From contig CAISVC010000694.1 in NCBI GenBank assembly GCA_903888815.1, positions 1-9,915 of the forward strand: a stretch of 9,915 bases of DNA, read 5' to 3'. The notes beneath the pieces are model-generated. The model saw nothing but the letters and a program-made list of their open reading frames with translations. It ran no database searches and was not told the DNA's origin. Positions 1 through 5,977 of this stretch are shown here, piece after piece. The position numbers and the translations under genes were made by a program. Positions within the stretch are counted from its first letter, which is position 1, and each line of letters opens with the position of its first letter. Source of the DNA: an uncultured Fibrobacterota bacterium (lineage in GTDB: Bacteria > Fibrobacterota > Chitinivibrionia > Chitinivibrionales > Chitinispirillaceae).

Positions 1-36
1 AACAACAGGCTGATCAAAGGCTTTTGTTCTTTTTCC

Positions 37-68
37 ATGGGGAGCAAATTATTTTACCTCCTCCCCAT
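37..68. repeat. 8-bp inverted repeat upstream of the phosphate uptake operon
   Basis: ATGGGGAG at 37-44 is perfectly complementary to CTCCCCAT at 61-68, with an A/T-rich 16-nt loop. It lies 29 nt before the DUF47 start codon. It could be an operator or a leader stem-loop. It does not look like an intrinsic terminator because no T-run follows. I see no convincing Pho-box and no clear sigma-70 promoter in bases 1-97, and no gene end is visible there. Confidence 0.35.
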
Positions 69-97
69 CAATACACCTCTTACCGGAAAGACCAACT

Positions 98-742
98 ATG
101 CGATTGAATATCCTTGACCTCCTCCTCCCCCGGGAAACAAAATTCTATACCTATCTTGAAGAAGAGGCGGAACTGCTGATTACGGGCTGCACGATGTTCC
201 AGGAGCTGCTCGCGAACATCGCGACGTACAATGAATCCACCATAAAAGAAAAACTGTTCGCGATCAACGAGTGCGAGCAGAAAGGCGATATCATCGAGCG
301 CCGGATCATCGACGAACTGCACAAGACGTTCATTACGCCGATCGACCGCGAAGACATCCACCTCATGACCATCAATATCGACAAGTCGCTGGACATCCTC
401 AACAGTATTTCGCGGAAGATAGAAATTTATCGCATCCGCAAAGTGCCTTCCAATGTCTGCAGATTTACCGAAGTCATTGTGGAAATCGCCTGCGAACTGC
501 GGTCGCTTCTGGACGCTCTGCGGCGCAAGGGGAAAATCGACGACACCGTGCAGAAAATGCACGGCCTCGAAAACAAGGCCGACGACCTTTTCCATATGGG
601 CATGGCCGAGCTTTTCACCGAGCAGTATTCTCCCATCGATGTGATAAAATACAAGGAAGTCTACGAGCACCTTGAGAACATCGTGGATTCAATCGACTTT
701 ATCGGCAAACTCGTGCGCGGCATCATGGTAAAGCTTGGTTAA
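98..742 (+). CDS. DUF47 / PhoU-like phosphate transport accessory protein
   Basis: A 214-residue, mostly helical, soluble protein of the DUF47 (PhoU-related, formerly Pit accessory protein) family. The family is known to sit next to PiT phosphate permeases and is thought to modulate their activity on the cytoplasmic side. The PhoU-type pattern appears twice: acidic, metal-binding-like helices at about residues 59-87 (CEQKGDIIERR, then ITPIDREDI) and at 157-173 (LENKADDLFHMGMAELF), followed by a final helix with VYEHLENIVDSID. The length is normal for the family (about 205-220). The ATG is preceded by GGAAAG at 85-90, 7 nt upstream, which supports the start. The gene is followed after only 6 nt by the PiT permease, so the two form an operon. 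The family call is secure. The exact regulatory role is inferred from family knowledge and context. Confidence 0.93.
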   Translation: MRLNILDLLLPRETKFYTYLEEEAELLITGCTMFQELLANIATYNESTIKEKLFAINECEQKGDIIERRIIDELHKTFITPIDREDIHLMTINIDKSLDILNSISRKIEIYRIRKVPSNVCRFTEVIVEIACELRSLLDALRRKGKIDDTVQKMHGLENKADDLFHMGMAELFTEQYSPIDVIKYKEVYEHLENIVDSIDFIGKLVRGIMVKLG

Positions 743-748
743 CCGCCT

Positions 749-1750
749 ATGTCAGATATAATGCCGCTGGTTGTCATCATCGTCGCCGCCGCCCTTATTT
801 TCGATTTTCTGAACGGCTTTCACGACGCCGCAAATACCATCGCTACCATCGTGGTCACCAAGACTCTTACCCCGTTACAAGCAGTCATACTTGCCGGTGC
901 CTCCAATTTCATCGGGTATTTTCTGTTCGGCACCGCAGTCGCCAAAACGATCGGACAGGGTGTCGTGGATATCAGCGGCACAACGCAGCCGCTTATCCTT
1001 ATCCTTGCCGCGCTTAGCGGGGCAACGGTATGGAACCTCGCGACATGGCTCCTCGGTCTTCCCACGTCGTCAAGTCATGCGCTCATCGGAGGCCTGGTCG
1101 GCAGCGCCGTTACGGCTATCGGCATCAAAGCGATTCTCATTAAAGGCGTGCTGAAGATTTTCTTTTTCATTTTCCTGGCGCCTATTTTCGGCGGCGTCGG
1201 CGCGTTCCTTGTCACCGCCCTTGTTCTGATGATCGTACGTCCCTTTCATCCTTCCAGGATCAATCCCGTATTCAAGTATCTGCAGCTGGTGTCTTCGTTT
1301 TTTTCCAGTGTCGGTCACGGCACCAACGACGCGCAGAAAAGCATGGGAATTATCGCGCTTACCCTGTATGCGGCCGGCCTGACCGGCTCGTTTCATCTCC
1401 AGCCATGGATCATTATTGCGTGCTATTCCGCGATTTCTCTCGGCACCATGTTCGGCGGATGGAGAATCGTCAGGACGATGGGAACGCAAATCACCAAGAT
1501 ACGGGCAATCGAAGGCTTCTGCTCCGGTACGGCTGCGGCCTCGGTTCTGTTTTTCGCGACGCACTTCGGCATTCCGGTAAGCACCACCCATGTGATTTCC
1601 GGTTCCATCATGGGTGTCGGCGCAGTGGAACACGCCGGCAAGGTCCGGTGGATCACTGCCCGGAAAATCGTCTGGGCATGGTTTCTCACGATCCCGCTGA
1701 CGGCCCTGTGCGCGGCACTCATCTATCTTTTATATTCTGCGATCTTTTAA
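749..1750 (+). CDS. pit: PiT-family inorganic phosphate transporter
   Basis: A 333-residue polytopic inner-membrane permease that imports inorganic phosphate, probably as a metal-phosphate complex, by cation symport (family knowledge). Both inverted halves of the PHO4/PiT fold carry the signature motif: DFLNGFHDAANTIAT at about residues 19-33, and SVGHGTNDAQKSMG at 187-200. Each is followed by a serine-rich re-entrant loop, LPTSSSHALIGG at 104-115 and GIPVSTTHVISG at 274-285. The length and the absence of a large central cytoplasmic loop match the short bacterial and archaeal PiT type rather than E. coli PitA (about 500 residues). There is no good Shine-Dalgarno before ATG 749. The 6-nt gap after the DUF47 stop suggests translational coupling; an in-frame ATG at 761 is an alternative start. 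No intrinsic terminator immediately follows the stop, and the repeat region begins about 30 nt later. Confidence 0.95.
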   Translation: MSDIMPLVVIIVAAALIFDFLNGFHDAANTIATIVVTKTLTPLQAVILAGASNFIGYFLFGTAVAKTIGQGVVDISGTTQPLILILAALSGATVWNLATWLLGLPTSSSHALIGGLVGSAVTAIGIKAILIKGVLKIFFFIFLAPIFGGVGAFLVTALVLMIVRPFHPSRINPVFKYLQLVSSFFSSVGHGTNDAQKSMGIIALTLYAAGLTGSFHLQPWIIIACYSAISLGTMFGGWRIVRTMGTQITKIRAIEGFCSGTAAASVLFFATHFGIPVSTTHVISGSIMGVGAVEHAGKVRWITARKIVWAWFLTIPLTALCAALIYLLYSAIF

Positions 1751-1781
1751 CCTAAATTCCGCCTAAATAATTATTACTTGA

Positions 1782-2065
1782 GCTAAAGGCTCCTGCGGAG
1801 GGTGGCGGGTGGTGGGCATAATCATAAATATTTTTCTTTTGCTAAAGGCACCTGTTTGGGTGTGGGGTGGGCGCCATTATTGCGGCTCTGAACTTCAGCG
1901 AACCCCCACCCTCAAGTCTTAGTGAAATTGAAATCTAAACAATAAAATACAACCGAGTTATAGAAGATTTTTTTAAGGATTTAACAATGCTTGTGGGTGC
2001 GGGTAAAGGGTGCTCAAAACTGCACTGGCTGTGCCCACCCGCCACCCTCCGCAGGAGCCTTTAGC
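1782..2065. repeat. Long inverted repeat, 31-bp perfect arms about 220 nt apart
   Basis: The left arm, starting GCTAAAGGCTCCTGCGGAGG at 1782, and the right arm, ending CCTCCGCAGGAGCCTTTAGC at 2065, are perfect reverse complements over 31 bp (1782-1812 with 2035-2065). Complementarity resumes to TGGGCA (1813-1818) after a 3-nt bulge in the left arm. The arms are GC-rich while the interior is partly A/T-rich. No direct target duplication is visible next to the arms and there is no coding sequence between them. It may be two opposed copies of a dispersed intergenic repeat or a small non-autonomous mobile remnant. Confidence 0.8.
1831..1874 (+). repeat. Third, degenerate copy of the GCTAAAGGC repeat unit
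   Basis: TTTTTCTTTTGCTAAAGGC at 1831-1849 is identical over 19 nt to the reverse complement of the right arm and its flank (about 2057-2075). It is followed by ACCTG and a G/T-rich tract ending GGGTGGGCGCC, which mirrors the diverged 3' half of the arms. It shows that the repeat unit extends upstream of the GCTAAAGGC core, and that at least three copies lie within 300 bp. Confidence 0.6.
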
Positions 2066-2154
2066 AAAAGAAAAAATATTATTATTTGCAGGCCGCGTGT
2101 GCTCGTAAAAACAACACACGGGGCACCCCTTCAAATCGTACGAGAGCCTTTTTG

Positions 2155-2160
2155 TATAAT
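2155..2160 (+). promoter_or_regulatory. Consensus -10 box for the DAHP synthase operon
   Basis: A perfect TATAAT, within TTTGTATAATG, lies 50 nt before ATG 2211. No good -35 hexamer is visible 16-18 nt upstream. The same TTGTATAAT string forms the -10 region before the Ser/Thr kinase on the other strand, which supports this being a real promoter type in this genome. Transcription would start near 2167. Confidence 0.5.
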
Positions 2161-2210
2161 GTATTTTATTCACTCATGGTGCAAACGGCAGCATTTTTCA
2201 GAGGTTCCAC

Positions 2211-3275
2211 ATGATCATTCACATGAAAAAAGGGGCACTACCGCAGCAGGAAAAGGCGGTGCTCGACCGGATAATTTCTGCCGGTTTCAAATACGAAATC
2301 ATCCACGGTTCCACGGGCATCGATGTGATCGGCATTCTCGGCGACCTCTCCGGCGTGGAAGAGAGCTTTTTCAGCGAGCTCGACGGGGTCGACAAGGTCG
2401 TCCGTATCAGTAAAGCGTACAAGCTGGTGTCGCGCCAGTATTCGGCGGCGGACAGGAAAATCAAGGTGGGCGGCATCGAAATCGGCGGCCGTGAGCTTGT
2501 CATTATGGCAGGGCCGTGTTCGCTTGAGACCGAGGAACAGATAGTGACGATTGCCGGTTATGTGGCAAAGCTCGGCATCAAGATCATGCGCGGCGGCGCG
2601 TACAAGCCGCGGACTTCGCCGTACAGTTTTCAGGGCATGGGGATCGAGGGGCTCAGACTGCTTGCAAAGGTGTGCGGCAGATACCGGCTTAAAATCATTA
2701 CCGAGGCAACGGGGCTGCATCGCCACATCGACCGGAAAGGGAGGCCGGAGGCGAAGAACGTGCTCGAAAACGTCATCGAGTACGCCGACATCATCCAGGT
2801 CGGCGCGCGGAACATGAAATCGTACGGCTTCCTGCAGGAGCTTGCCTTGCTTACAAAAGACTCGAAGAAACCGATCCTGCTCAAGCGCGGGGAGTCATCC
2901 ACGCTTAAAGACTTTCTCCTTGCCGCCGAATATATTGTCGCCCACGGCAACCCGAACGTCATGCTTTGCCTCCGCGGCATCCGCGCCTTCGAAGAACCGG
3001 AGTTCCAGCGGTATACGGCGGACATCGGCGCAATCACGGTGCTCAAGAAGGAGTCCAATCTGCCGGTGATTTTTGATCCGTCGCACTCCATCGGCAACCG
3101 CCATTATGTGGAAGGCGTGAGTCTGGCCGCTGCCGCCGCAGGCGCGGACGGGCTTTTGATCGAAACGCACAACGATCCGGCGAACGCCCGGTGCGACGGT
3201 GACCAAAGCGTGACAAAAGAAGAGTTGGCAAGAATTAAAGCTTTGGCAGTTAAGATTCATGCGGTTGTTAAATAA
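2211..3275 (+). CDS. aroF: 3-deoxy-7-phosphoheptulonate (DAHP) synthase, type I-beta
   Basis: A 354-residue cytoplasmic enzyme condensing phosphoenolpyruvate with erythrose 4-phosphate to DAHP, the first step of the shikimate pathway to chorismate and aromatic amino acids. Residues 1-75 form a ferredoxin-like N-terminal domain as in the Thermotoga maritima enzyme, where this domain mediates tyrosine feedback; similar control here is inference. The barrel follows: GPCSLE with metal-ligand Cys103, KPRTSPYSFQG at 132-142, IQVGARNMKSY at 195-205, KRG at 225-227, FDPSHSIG with His292, then Glu318 and Asp329 completing the expected metal set. Compared with the T. maritima sequence as I remember it, there are about 13 extra residues around 169-182. 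GAGG at 2201-2204 is spaced 6 nt from ATG 2211; ATG 2223 is a less likely start. The 35-nt gap to the phosphatase gene has no terminator, so co-transcription is likely. Confidence 0.95.
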   Translation: MIIHMKKGALPQQEKAVLDRIISAGFKYEIIHGSTGIDVIGILGDLSGVEESFFSELDGVDKVVRISKAYKLVSRQYSAADRKIKVGGIEIGGRELVIMAGPCSLETEEQIVTIAGYVAKLGIKIMRGGAYKPRTSPYSFQGMGIEGLRLLAKVCGRYRLKIITEATGLHRHIDRKGRPEAKNVLENVIEYADIIQVGARNMKSYGFLQELALLTKDSKKPILLKRGESSTLKDFLLAAEYIVAHGNPNVMLCLRGIRAFEEPEFQRYTADIGAITVLKKESNLPVIFDPSHSIGNRHYVEGVSLAAAAAGADGLLIETHNDPANARCDGDQSVTKEELARIKALAVKIHAVVK

Positions 3276-3310
3276 AAAAGAATAATCTGTTTAAGAAATT
3301 TTGTATTACT

Positions 3311-3925
3311 ATGCTTGAACTTCTCACAAAATTAGATATAAATCTCTTAACTTTTATTAATTCGCATCACAATATTTTTTTCGATCAATTCTTTCTTATC
3401 GTTTCCCAGCTCGGCAACGGCTGGATCGCGGTGCCGCTGGTGGCGGCCATTATCATTATCGCAACGCCGCGGGCACGTCTGGCCAGAGCCCTTCTGTATG
3501 CGGCGATAGCCGGGACACTGGCGGGTGTTGCCAATACGCAGATTAAAAGGGCGGTCCATCGGCCCCGGCCGGTGGTGTATTTTGAGAAACAGGCCGCATC
3601 ACGAATGGAAAATTCAGGGATCGAAGCGAAGGTGCGCTCAGTGCACCTTGTGGGCAGGGGCTGGCGTGAGAACTCCTTCCCTTCGGGCCATGCCACAACC
3701 GTCTTTGCAGCCGCGACCATCCTTGCTTTGCTCTACGGCGGCTATTTTTTCCTCGGTTTTATTCCGGCATGCCTCACGGCCTATTCGCGGGTGTATATGG
3801 GCGTCCATTTTCCGTCCGATGTTCTCGGAGGCACGGTGCTTGGGTGCTCTATCGCTTTGCTTGTTGCATTCTTTTTCCGGCGCCATTTGCGTCTGCCGTT
3901 CCGGAGGGACCATGCTGAACAATAA
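3311..3925 (+). CDS. PAP2-family membrane phosphatase
   Basis: A 204-residue membrane protein of the PAP2 / type 2 phosphatidic acid phosphatase family. All three catalytic signatures are present: KRAVHRPRP at about residues 79-87 (K-x6-RP), PSGH at 124-127, and SRVYMGVHFPSD at 159-170 (SR-x5-H-x3-D), with nucleophile His166 and acid/base His127. Hydrophobic segments lie at about 25-35, 38-52, 57-75, 129-155 and 172-190. The family hydrolyses lipid phosphates or pyrophosphates such as undecaprenyl pyrophosphate, phosphatidate or phosphatidylglycerol phosphate; the substrate cannot be read from the sequence. A charged loop of about 35 residues (88-122) separates motifs 1 and 2. The N-terminus matches the usual family start although the ribosome-binding site is weak. 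The end overlaps the glycosyltransferase start by 14 nt, pointing to a shared lipid-linked glycan pathway. Confidence 0.92.
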   Translation: MLELLTKLDINLLTFINSHHNIFFDQFFLIVSQLGNGWIAVPLVAAIIIIATPRARLARALLYAAIAGTLAGVANTQIKRAVHRPRPVVYFEKQAASRMENSGIEAKVRSVHLVGRGWRENSFPSGHATTVFAAATILALLYGGYFFLGFIPACLTAYSRVYMGVHFPSDVLGGTVLGCSIALLVAFFFRRHLRLPFRRDHAEQ

Positions 3926-4658
3926 AAATATCGCGGTGGTGCTGCCCGCCTACAACGCCGAAAACACGCTCGAACAGACTTATGCCGAAATCCCTCTTGA
4001 TATTGTAGACAACGTGATCCTGGTCGACGATGCAAGCTCCGATGCCACCATTGCTGTGGCCAAAAGGATCGGCATTTCAATGGTCATCGGACACCAGGAG
4101 AACCGCGGTTACGGCGGCAATCAAAAAACCTGTTATGACGCTGCATTATCGAAAGGTGCGGACATCGTCATCATGCTGCACCCCGATTACCAGTACACGC
4201 CGAAACTTATCCCTGCAATGGCCAGCATGATCGCCGGGGGGCTTTACAATGTAGTGTTCGGCTCAAGAATTCTCAGCAGGGGCGCCCTGCGCGGGGGCAT
4301 GCCGCGCTATAAATATTTTTCAAACCGCATGCTCACGCTAACGCAGAACTTTTTCATGCGGCAGAAACTTTCAGAGTACCACACCGGTTATCGCGCCTTT
4401 TCGCGCGAGGTGCTCGAACGGATCAATTACCGCGCCAACTCCGACGATTTCGTGTTTGATAATGAAATGATCGCGCAGATCTTCTATGCCGGCTACGATA
4501 TCGCCGAAGTGACCTGCCCCACAAAGTACTTTAAAGATGCCTCCTCGATTAATCTGCGGCGCGGCATCGTGTATGGCCTCGGCGTTCTGCGGGTAACCTG
4601 TCAGTATGTCCTGCAGAAACGGAAGATTGCCAGGTTTGCACTATTCAACTTGAAATAA
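3912..4658 (+). CDS. Glycosyltransferase family 2 (DPM-synthase-like)
   Basis: A 248-residue soluble GT-A glycosyltransferase. Visible motifs are VVLPAYNAE at 9-17 (nucleotide-sugar binding), ILVDDASSD at 36-44, the glycine-rich ENRGYGGNQKT at 63-73, and LHPDYQY at 89-95 in the place of the metal-binding DxD. The acceptor-side motif is SEYHTGYRAFSREVL at 154-168, with DDFVFDNEMIAQ at 178-189. This pattern is typical of stand-alone GT2 enzymes related to dolichyl/polyprenyl-phosphate mannose synthases, which load a sugar onto a lipid carrier. No C-terminal membrane domain is present. The frame stays open upstream to 3525, but that part overlaps the PAP2 gene and is not protein-like. GGAGGG at 3903-3908 directly precedes ATG 3912, fixing the start. 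The 14-nt overlap with the phosphatase gene implies coupled translation. Donor and acceptor are unknown. Confidence 0.92.
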   Translation: MLNNKNIAVVLPAYNAENTLEQTYAEIPLDIVDNVILVDDASSDATIAVAKRIGISMVIGHQENRGYGGNQKTCYDAALSKGADIVIMLHPDYQYTPKLIPAMASMIAGGLYNVVFGSRILSRGALRGGMPRYKYFSNRMLTLTQNFFMRQKLSEYHTGYRAFSREVLERINYRANSDDFVFDNEMIAQIFYAGYDIAEVTCPTKYFKDASSINLRRGIVYGLGVLRVTCQYVLQKRKIARFALFNLK

Positions 4659-4679
4659 TAATGTCAAAATGAAAAATAT
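4650..4679 (+). promoter_or_regulatory. Weak candidate promoter ahead of the structured element
   Basis: TTGAAA at 4650-4655 matches the -35 consensus at five of six positions. An A/T-rich AAATAT at 4674-4679 lies 18 nt downstream as a poor -10. If used, transcription would begin at about 4685-4687, which is the first base of the 21-bp stem. The -10 is too weak to be confident. Confidence 0.25.
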
Positions 4680-4684
4680 GTACA

Positions 4685-4791
4685 GCGGCGGCGGGGCTGT
4701 CTTCTGAAGGCCTGCCTGCCATAGCAGGTGTTCGAGTGTGCTGTAAAGCATACGAGTTTGGGCTGCCGTAAGAGGATAGCCCCGCCGCCGC
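4685..4791 (+). ncRNA. Candidate structured RNA, or elaborate terminator/leader element
   Basis: Bases 4685-4705 pair with 4771-4791 in a 21-bp stem (19 Watson-Crick pairs, 2 G.U). GGC 4709-4711 can pair with GCC 4765-4767 beyond a 3x3 internal loop. Inside are two hairpins. One is CCTGC 4715-4719 with GCAGG 4724-4728, extendable by two G.U pairs. The other is 4736-4742 with 4747-4753, capped by GTAA (a GNRA tetraloop) and based on tandem G.A mismatches (4734-4735 with 4754-4755) closed by C4733-G4756. All non-Watson-Crick pairs are G.U or G.A on the + strand and would be C.A or C.T on the other, so the transcript is + strand. A T-rich tract (4795-4803) follows, so a terminator role is possible. 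I recognise no known RNA family. Confidence 0.5.
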
Positions 4792-4813
4792 CAATTATTT
4801 TTTAGTAATAACC

Positions 4814-5974
4814 ATGTCAGAAACCGTTGTTACCATTGAAAAGCTCGTGTTCGGGGGAAGCGGTCTTGCCCGGACCGAACAAGGCGTCGTGTTTGTCAGC
4901 GATGTTGCGCCGGGAGAAACCGTGGCAATCAAGCGCTGCGGCAAAAAAGGCGGCGTGGCCTGCGGCCGGCCGGTTGAAATATTGAAAGCCTCCCCTGCCC
5001 GGCGCGACCCGCCCTGTCCGCTGGCCGGCACCTGCGGCGGCTGCGACTGGCTGCATATTATTTACAAAGAGCAGCTCGCCATTAAAAAAGAGATTTTTCT
5101 GGAATGCATGCGGCGGATCGGCCGTATAGAAAACCTGCCCGCTCCTGAAACAATTGCTTCCGGCGAGTTCGGCTATCGCCACCGCGCCCGGATGAAAATT
5201 GATGTTCAGGGAAACGCCGGTTTCTTTGCGCGGAGCACAAACAGAGTGGTTCCTGTCCAAAATTGTCCCCTTCTAACCGGGCCGTTGAACACCCTGCTTA
5301 CCAGCCTTTCGGAACGGAACCTCGTCTTTCCCGGCCAGGTTAAAAACCTCATGCTCGTTTCAGGTGATGACGGCAGCGTCGCCTCGCATCCGGTTATTGA
5401 TGGACACACATCAAAAAGCGTCACCATTACTGCCGGCGCACGAACGTTCGAGGTGCCGGCAAACGGTTTTTTCCAGAGCAACCGCCCATTGCTCGAACGC
5501 CTCGGATCATGGGCGCGTGCTTATACAGGGGGCGGACGCTGCATCGACCTCTACGGCGGCAGTGGTTTTTTCTCGGTCATGCTTGCTGATCAGTTCAGGC
5601 AGGGACTGCTTATCGAATCGGCCGACATCAATGCTGCAGGCGCCCGGATTAACTTCAAGCGGAACAGAATAGAACATTTTACGGCAGTGAAAGGAACAGC
5701 GGAACAACTGAGAGAGCTTGCCGGAGCAGAACCGATCGATTGCCTGATCGTTGACCCGCCGCGGTCAGGGCTTGACGGAAAAGTGCACACTGCGATTGCT
5801 GCCTTAAAGCCGAGAACGGTTCTTTATGTTTCCTGCAACCCGCCCACGCAGGCCAGAGATGCCGGATTCCTTATGAAAAATGCCGGCTATACGGTTCAAC
5901 ACGCTGCGCTTTTCGACCTCTATCCGAACACCCATCATATTGAATCGATTTTACTCCTTACGCACCCAAGTTGA
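4814..5974 (+). CDS. rlmD: 23S rRNA (uracil-5-)-methyltransferase, RlmD/RumA type
   Basis: A 386-residue SAM-dependent RNA methyltransferase making 5-methyluridine, most likely in 23S rRNA. Residues 1-58 are a TRAM RNA-binding domain. A [4Fe-4S] site of RlmD type is indicated by Cys68, Cys74 and Cys77 (CPLAGTCGGCDW) and Cys151 (VQNCPLL). The Rossmann domain has FFQSN at 219-223, the SAM motif DLYGGSGFF at 245-253, IVDPPRSGL at 312-320, the catalytic nucleophile Cys341 in YVSCNPP, and the general-base Glu377 in HHIES. It is shorter than E. coli RlmD (about 430) but complete. DLYGGSG replaces the more usual DLYCGxG, which is tolerated in the family. No Shine-Dalgarno is visible before ATG 4814, and there is no alternative in-frame ATG until residue 99. 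TrmA-like or RlmC-like specificity cannot be excluded, though the iron-sulfur cysteines argue against TrmA. Confidence 0.88.
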   Translation: MSETVVTIEKLVFGGSGLARTEQGVVFVSDVAPGETVAIKRCGKKGGVACGRPVEILKASPARRDPPCPLAGTCGGCDWLHIIYKEQLAIKKEIFLECMRRIGRIENLPAPETIASGEFGYRHRARMKIDVQGNAGFFARSTNRVVPVQNCPLLTGPLNTLLTSLSERNLVFPGQVKNLMLVSGDDGSVASHPVIDGHTSKSVTITAGARTFEVPANGFFQSNRPLLERLGSWARAYTGGGRCIDLYGGSGFFSVMLADQFRQGLLIESADINAAGARINFKRNRIEHFTAVKGTAEQLRELAGAEPIDCLIVDPPRSGLDGKVHTAIAALKPRTVLYVSCNPPTQARDAGFLMKNAGYTVQHAALFDLYPNTHHIESILLLTHPS

Positions 5975-5977
5975 CAG

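Larger units (their letters stand above)
1751..2210. other. 460-nt gene-free region with repeats and a promoter
   Basis: This is the only long stretch without a gene. It holds a 31-bp inverted repeat (1782-1812 and 2035-2065), a third degenerate copy of the same unit near 1831-1874, A/T-rich spacer sequence at about 1918-1985, and a consensus -10 box at 2155-2160 that probably drives the DAHP synthase operon. Small open frames crossing it are low-complexity translations of the repeat, with no family resemblance. I see no RNA gene here. Confidence 0.7.

Noticed and set aside
80..670. 196-codon open frame antisense to the DUF47 gene
   Set aside because: It mirrors a well-recognised family protein and shows no motif of its own.
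1070..1633. 187-codon open frame antisense to the phosphate permease
   Set aside because: The translation is charged and low in complexity, lying opposite conserved PiT signature motifs.
1782..2065. Complete MITE or insertion sequence
   Set aside because: The inverted arms look like terminal repeats, but there is no target-site duplication at the edges and no transposase, so I list it only as a repeat.
1991..2413. 140-codon open frame through the repeat region into the DAHP synthase gene
   Set aside because: It translates repeat sequence and then an out-of-frame part of the DAHP synthase; there is no ribosome-binding site or domain.
3276..3310. Possible terminator between the DAHP synthase and PAP2 genes
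   Set aside because: The 35 nt are A/T-rich with no stem of useful length, so the genes are treated as one operon.
3525..3911. Long N-terminal extension of the glycosyltransferase frame
   Set aside because: It overlaps the PAP2 gene in another frame, its translation is arginine/serine-rich and unlike any domain, and a strong ribosome-binding site precedes ATG 3912.
4662..4667. Perfect TTGACA on the - strand, reading back into the glycosyltransferase gene
   Set aside because: No -10 resembling TATAAT is found 16-18 nt downstream on that strand, so no antisense promoter is claimed.
4729..4745. GTTCGAGT string resembling a tRNA T-arm
   Set aside because: The flanking bases do not form a 5-bp T-stem, and no acceptor, D or anticodon arms are found around it; the bases instead belong to the GNRA-capped hairpin.
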